From Mansonella perstans (Eukaryota > Nematoda > Chromadorea > Rhabditida > Onchocercidae), in the NCBI GenBank assembly GCA_037074765.1, contig JBAMDO010000008.1, positions 1 to 64,000 of the forward strand: 64,000 bases of DNA. Reading direction: 5' to 3'. Both the position numbers and the translations under genes were made by a program. Position 1 is the first letter of the stretch, and every line of letters begins with the position of its first letter. Below are positions 61,093 to 64,000 of the stretch, piece after piece. The notes below the pieces were generated by a model, which had not been told where the DNA came from, ran no database searches, and saw only the letters and a program-made list of their open reading frames with translations.

Positions 61093-61275
61093 ATAATTAA
61101 TCCTGAGTTTTCATTCCAGATAAACTTTCTCATCAGGATTAATCCTGAATTTCCAGTCTAGATAAACTTCTTTATCAGGATTAATTCTGAGTTTTCATTC
61201 CAGATAAACTTCCTTATCAGGATTAATCCTGAGTTTCCAGTCTAGATAAACTACCTTATCAGGATTAATTCTGAA
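61093..61275. repeat. 42-bp tandem array with palindromic core, 84-bp higher-order unit
   Basis: The core tcaggattaatcctga is its own reverse complement. Cores sit at an exact 42-base spacing (aggatt at 61135, 61177, 61219, 61261), with a further half unit on the left. The linkers alternate between ttttcattccagataaact and tttccagtctagataaact, so the true repeat is an 84-base AB dimer. Confidence 0.92.
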
Positions 61276-61489
61276 TTTTGAAGTGGTGTCGTTGAATGGG
61301 ACATTTCATTCATATCTGCTTCTGTTATTGATTTTACTAACTTCAAAAAAACTTTGCTGTGTAATGACTCAGTGTTTTTGAATGCAGTGGTTATTATTCA
61401 TTACCACATTTACATTCACTGATCTATAACCACAGCCTATTATTACTTATTTCTGTATGAATCAGTTAGAATCAAATGCTACCTGGATA

Positions 61490-61750
61490 CGTATCAATGT
61501 GTCTGTGTGTCTCTACATCTATGTATGTTTGTGTTTTTTTGTGTATATGTATAGTTATTTATATATATATACGTATACATATGCGTGTATTAACATTCAC
61601 GTGTATTGTGTATGTATGCCGCGTGTGTGTATGTGTATGTATATGTGTTTATGCATGCATGCATACGTACATTCACGTGTATTGTGTATGTATGCCGCGT
61701 ATGGGTATGTGTGTGTGTGTGTATGTACATGTATTTATGCATGCATATGC
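61490..61750. repeat. TG-rich minisatellite with 76-bp duplication
   Basis: A TGTATG-rich tract in which acattcacgtgtattgtgta and its continuation to gccgcgt occurs at 61593 and 61669. Each unit continues into tttatgcatgcat. ORFs through it are repeat translations. Confidence 0.88.
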
Positions 61751-64000
61751 ATTCAATTTGTAGGGAGGAAATCATATTAGTTTCAGAGATATTTCAAAAC
61801 TCATTAAAACAGGAAAGGAAAATAATATTGATCAAAACTGAGTGAATAATTCTTTCAGTATATCTTTCGTTACACTTTACCTTTGTAAATTACTTAATTT
61901 TATATCTTTATGAATATTTGCATATTTTTATGAATTAACTAATTAAAAATATGAATGGCCCATTCCCGATATTTCTTTCATTTTCATCTCTTTTATGAAC
62001 CAATTAAGGAACTAAGAATACGGAAATGTCACAGTTCTTTTTTTTTCGTTTTTTCTATAAACATTTACACTTATTTCATTTCTCACTTATGGATTATAAT
62101 TGCTGACAAGCAAGCTAAAGAAGAAGCTTAATTAGATATAAAAAGATTTAAATTGAAATGTGAAACTCTGTCGCAGCAATAAAATGAACAAAAGGCTGGT
62201 AGCATTTCAATGTATCCATGATTGTATATTGTATATATGTCGGAAGAAATTGAATTCATTTTTCCAGAACATTTGATTTGACAACTACCTTTTATCACGA
62301 CATTATATAATCATTTTAACTGACAGCTTCAGCTGTGTACATTTTTTTTTTAAAAATATTAATTTTTAGCAAAATTTCCATTTAGATTACTAAATTCTTT
62401 GGTTAAATATTAAAATGGGAAATGAATTATGTGCAACAAAAATAAGTGGAAATTGATATTCTGCCATTCTTGTTGATTGAAATGCAAATTTTGAAAAAAG
62501 CTTTAACTCATTGAGTTAATTTCTACAAGGCCTTAAAGGAAGAGCAGTAAAGTGACGTGGACATGTATGTAACTGATTAGAGAGAAGCAAAGAGTCCTGT
62601 AGAAGTAATGATGAAGCCATTTTACATAAGTATATGTACTTAGGACAAGAAATCATTAACTCTATGAGGAAAAAAAATGTATGTATATATAAATGATTTT
62701 TCTTATCTTTCCCACATCGATTCATTTCATTGATTTTTCGTTTGTCCCAGTATCATCTATGCTATAATATTAATTATCATAGTATGGCAAAGAATTGAAT
62801 CAGTTACTTTCTGATGACTCTAAATGATAAATGGTATTTTTTCATTCAAGTAATATATGAGATTTCCCTGTAGAATTTTCTTTTTGTAGAAAAAAAAATA
62901 AGAACAAAGTTAAAAATAATTTATATCATTCTGTATGGATGAAAATAAGTTCCACTCATTAATTTACAAAAGTGCAATTTTAAATTTTTTCTTTAAATGA
63001 AAAAATACTTCACTGTTCCTCTGCTTGAAGTAGGAAGTTTTGCTTGAATTCTTTGTGTGAAGAAAGTGAATTTTTAAATTTACACCTTGTTGACATATTT
63101 TACGTATTTCACATATACTGCATGATTTAGAAAGAATAACTTATTTGAGATGAGATCATTTTTATTTTCAACGAATACATTCACATTTTATTCGAGCAAT
63201 CAAAACTCCATCATTTGATATTCGGAGCAATGTTAGAACTTTGCCTATCCATATCTTAATCTTTTGAATATTCGTGGATAAACGGAATAAAGTATAAACT
63301 GTTTATTGGAATAAAAACCCGGAAATCATTTGAAACGATTGCTTCCATAAAAAAACTTCCATGGTTTGCATAAAAGGTGTTTATAAAATAGAGAAAGTTT
63401 GCTTCTCTTTTTAAATGTAGAAATGAAAATTACTTTGTCAAATTATGCGAGTTAAAATTTGAAACTAAACAAATTCTTTGTCGTTCCCATTTTAAAGTTC
63501 TAACTAAACGAAGAAAAAATACTTGAGAAGTCAGACAAATTCTTCTTTTCAAATTTCAATTCTTATTTAATTGTCACTTGTCACATTTTTCATAGTGCTC
63601 CATTCAACAAACGATTCCCACTTATTTTATACCACCAAATTTCAAAATATGTTTAAAATTGTTCGTTTTGATTTTATTGGTGAATTTTACATGAGAATAA
63701 GTAAAGTTCATCAATAATTCATTTGAATAGTAGTGCCGTTATTAGTAGTATTAATTTCATTTACCTTTATGTCGGTGCTATATTTCACTCCCCTGTCGTT
63801 AGTGAAATTGTTCCGAGAATTTCAGTTTTTATTAAAGGGTTTTTCACCGAAAAAAAAACATGTCCGAAAAACATGAATACAAATTCAGTTGGAACGAAAA
63901 AGAGATAAAACATCGGTAAGGCCGTTTTCTTTTTTCCTCTTTGCAAATTTATTTTGCATATAATGAATCCATTAAATGATTTAAAATTTAAAAGGACAAT

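Larger units (their letters stand above)
56610..64000. other. Gene-poor downstream region
   Basis: Seven kilobases with no recognised gene family. It holds TA-rich runs at 56782-56832, a 43-bp tandem pair, one weak coding candidate at 60118, a palindromic 42-bp array and a TG-rich minisatellite. The right end of the window is plain AT-rich DNA. Confidence 0.45.

Noticed and set aside
61457..61845. Overlapping ORFs rich in Tyr, Val and Cys.
   Set aside because: They are read-through of the TG-rich minisatellite in several frames.
1..64000. CRISPR arrays, bacterial operons, rRNA or tRNA genes.
   Set aside because: The tandem arrays seen have no spacer structure, the genes are intron-rich, and no cloverleaf or rRNA segment was recognised by eye; a tRNA scan could still find one.

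Overview
This window is eukaryotic and looks like a parasitic nematode of the filarial/spirurid kind. It is AT-rich. Its genes are cut into many small exons with GT..AG introns, 3' splice sites end in a short T-run plus CAG/TAG, and several start codons sit 0-13 bases after an unpaired splice acceptor, as expected of spliced-leader trans-splicing. It also carries a worm-type Argonaute and a nematode Clc-like membrane protein. The species call is inference; no spliced leader or rRNA gene is present to fix it. I saw no tRNA, rRNA or CRISPR array.

Layout. 1-1.8 kb: 3' end of a plus-strand gene with a very acidic tail. 2.0-5.0 kb: first copy of a duplicated block carrying a uracil phosphoribosyltransferase (UPRT) gene on the minus strand. 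7.8-15.3 kb: a many-exon Argonaute gene (plus) with a BEL/Pao retrotransposon scrap in one intron. 15.5-17.8 kb (minus) and 18.3-21.2 kb (plus): two more UPRT blocks facing away from each other as a large inverted repeat. 23.4-25.1 kb: secreted class 3 lipase (plus). 25.6-27.2 kb: four-pass Clc-like protein (minus). 29.9-32.6 kb: mitochondrial dicarboxylate carrier (plus). 34.1-38.4 kb: I-BAR protein of the MTSS1 type (minus). 38.4-45.9 kb: repeat-rich DNA with no gene recognised. 45.9-46.9 kb: a 76-residue CFAP97/Hemingway-type protein (plus). 47.4-52.0 kb: ICA1/RIC-19 BAR-domain protein (minus). 53.7-56.6 kb: SNIP1 FHA-domain protein (plus). 56.6-64 kb: mostly non-coding, with minisatellites and one weak coding candidate.

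The genes are unrelated housekeeping, membrane and trafficking functions and do not form one pathway. The standout is the 2-21 kb segment. Three apparently intact UPRT copies surround an Argonaute gene: two are direct repeats flanking it, and the third forms a palindrome with its neighbour. Copy 3 is a mosaic of the other two. The PRPP-loop acidic residue is replaced by Tyr in all three copies, and the Argonaute lacks the third catalytic residue, so both may be non-catalytic relatives of enzymes. Exon coordinates were worked out by hand from splice signals and reading frame and should be confirmed with RNA data.
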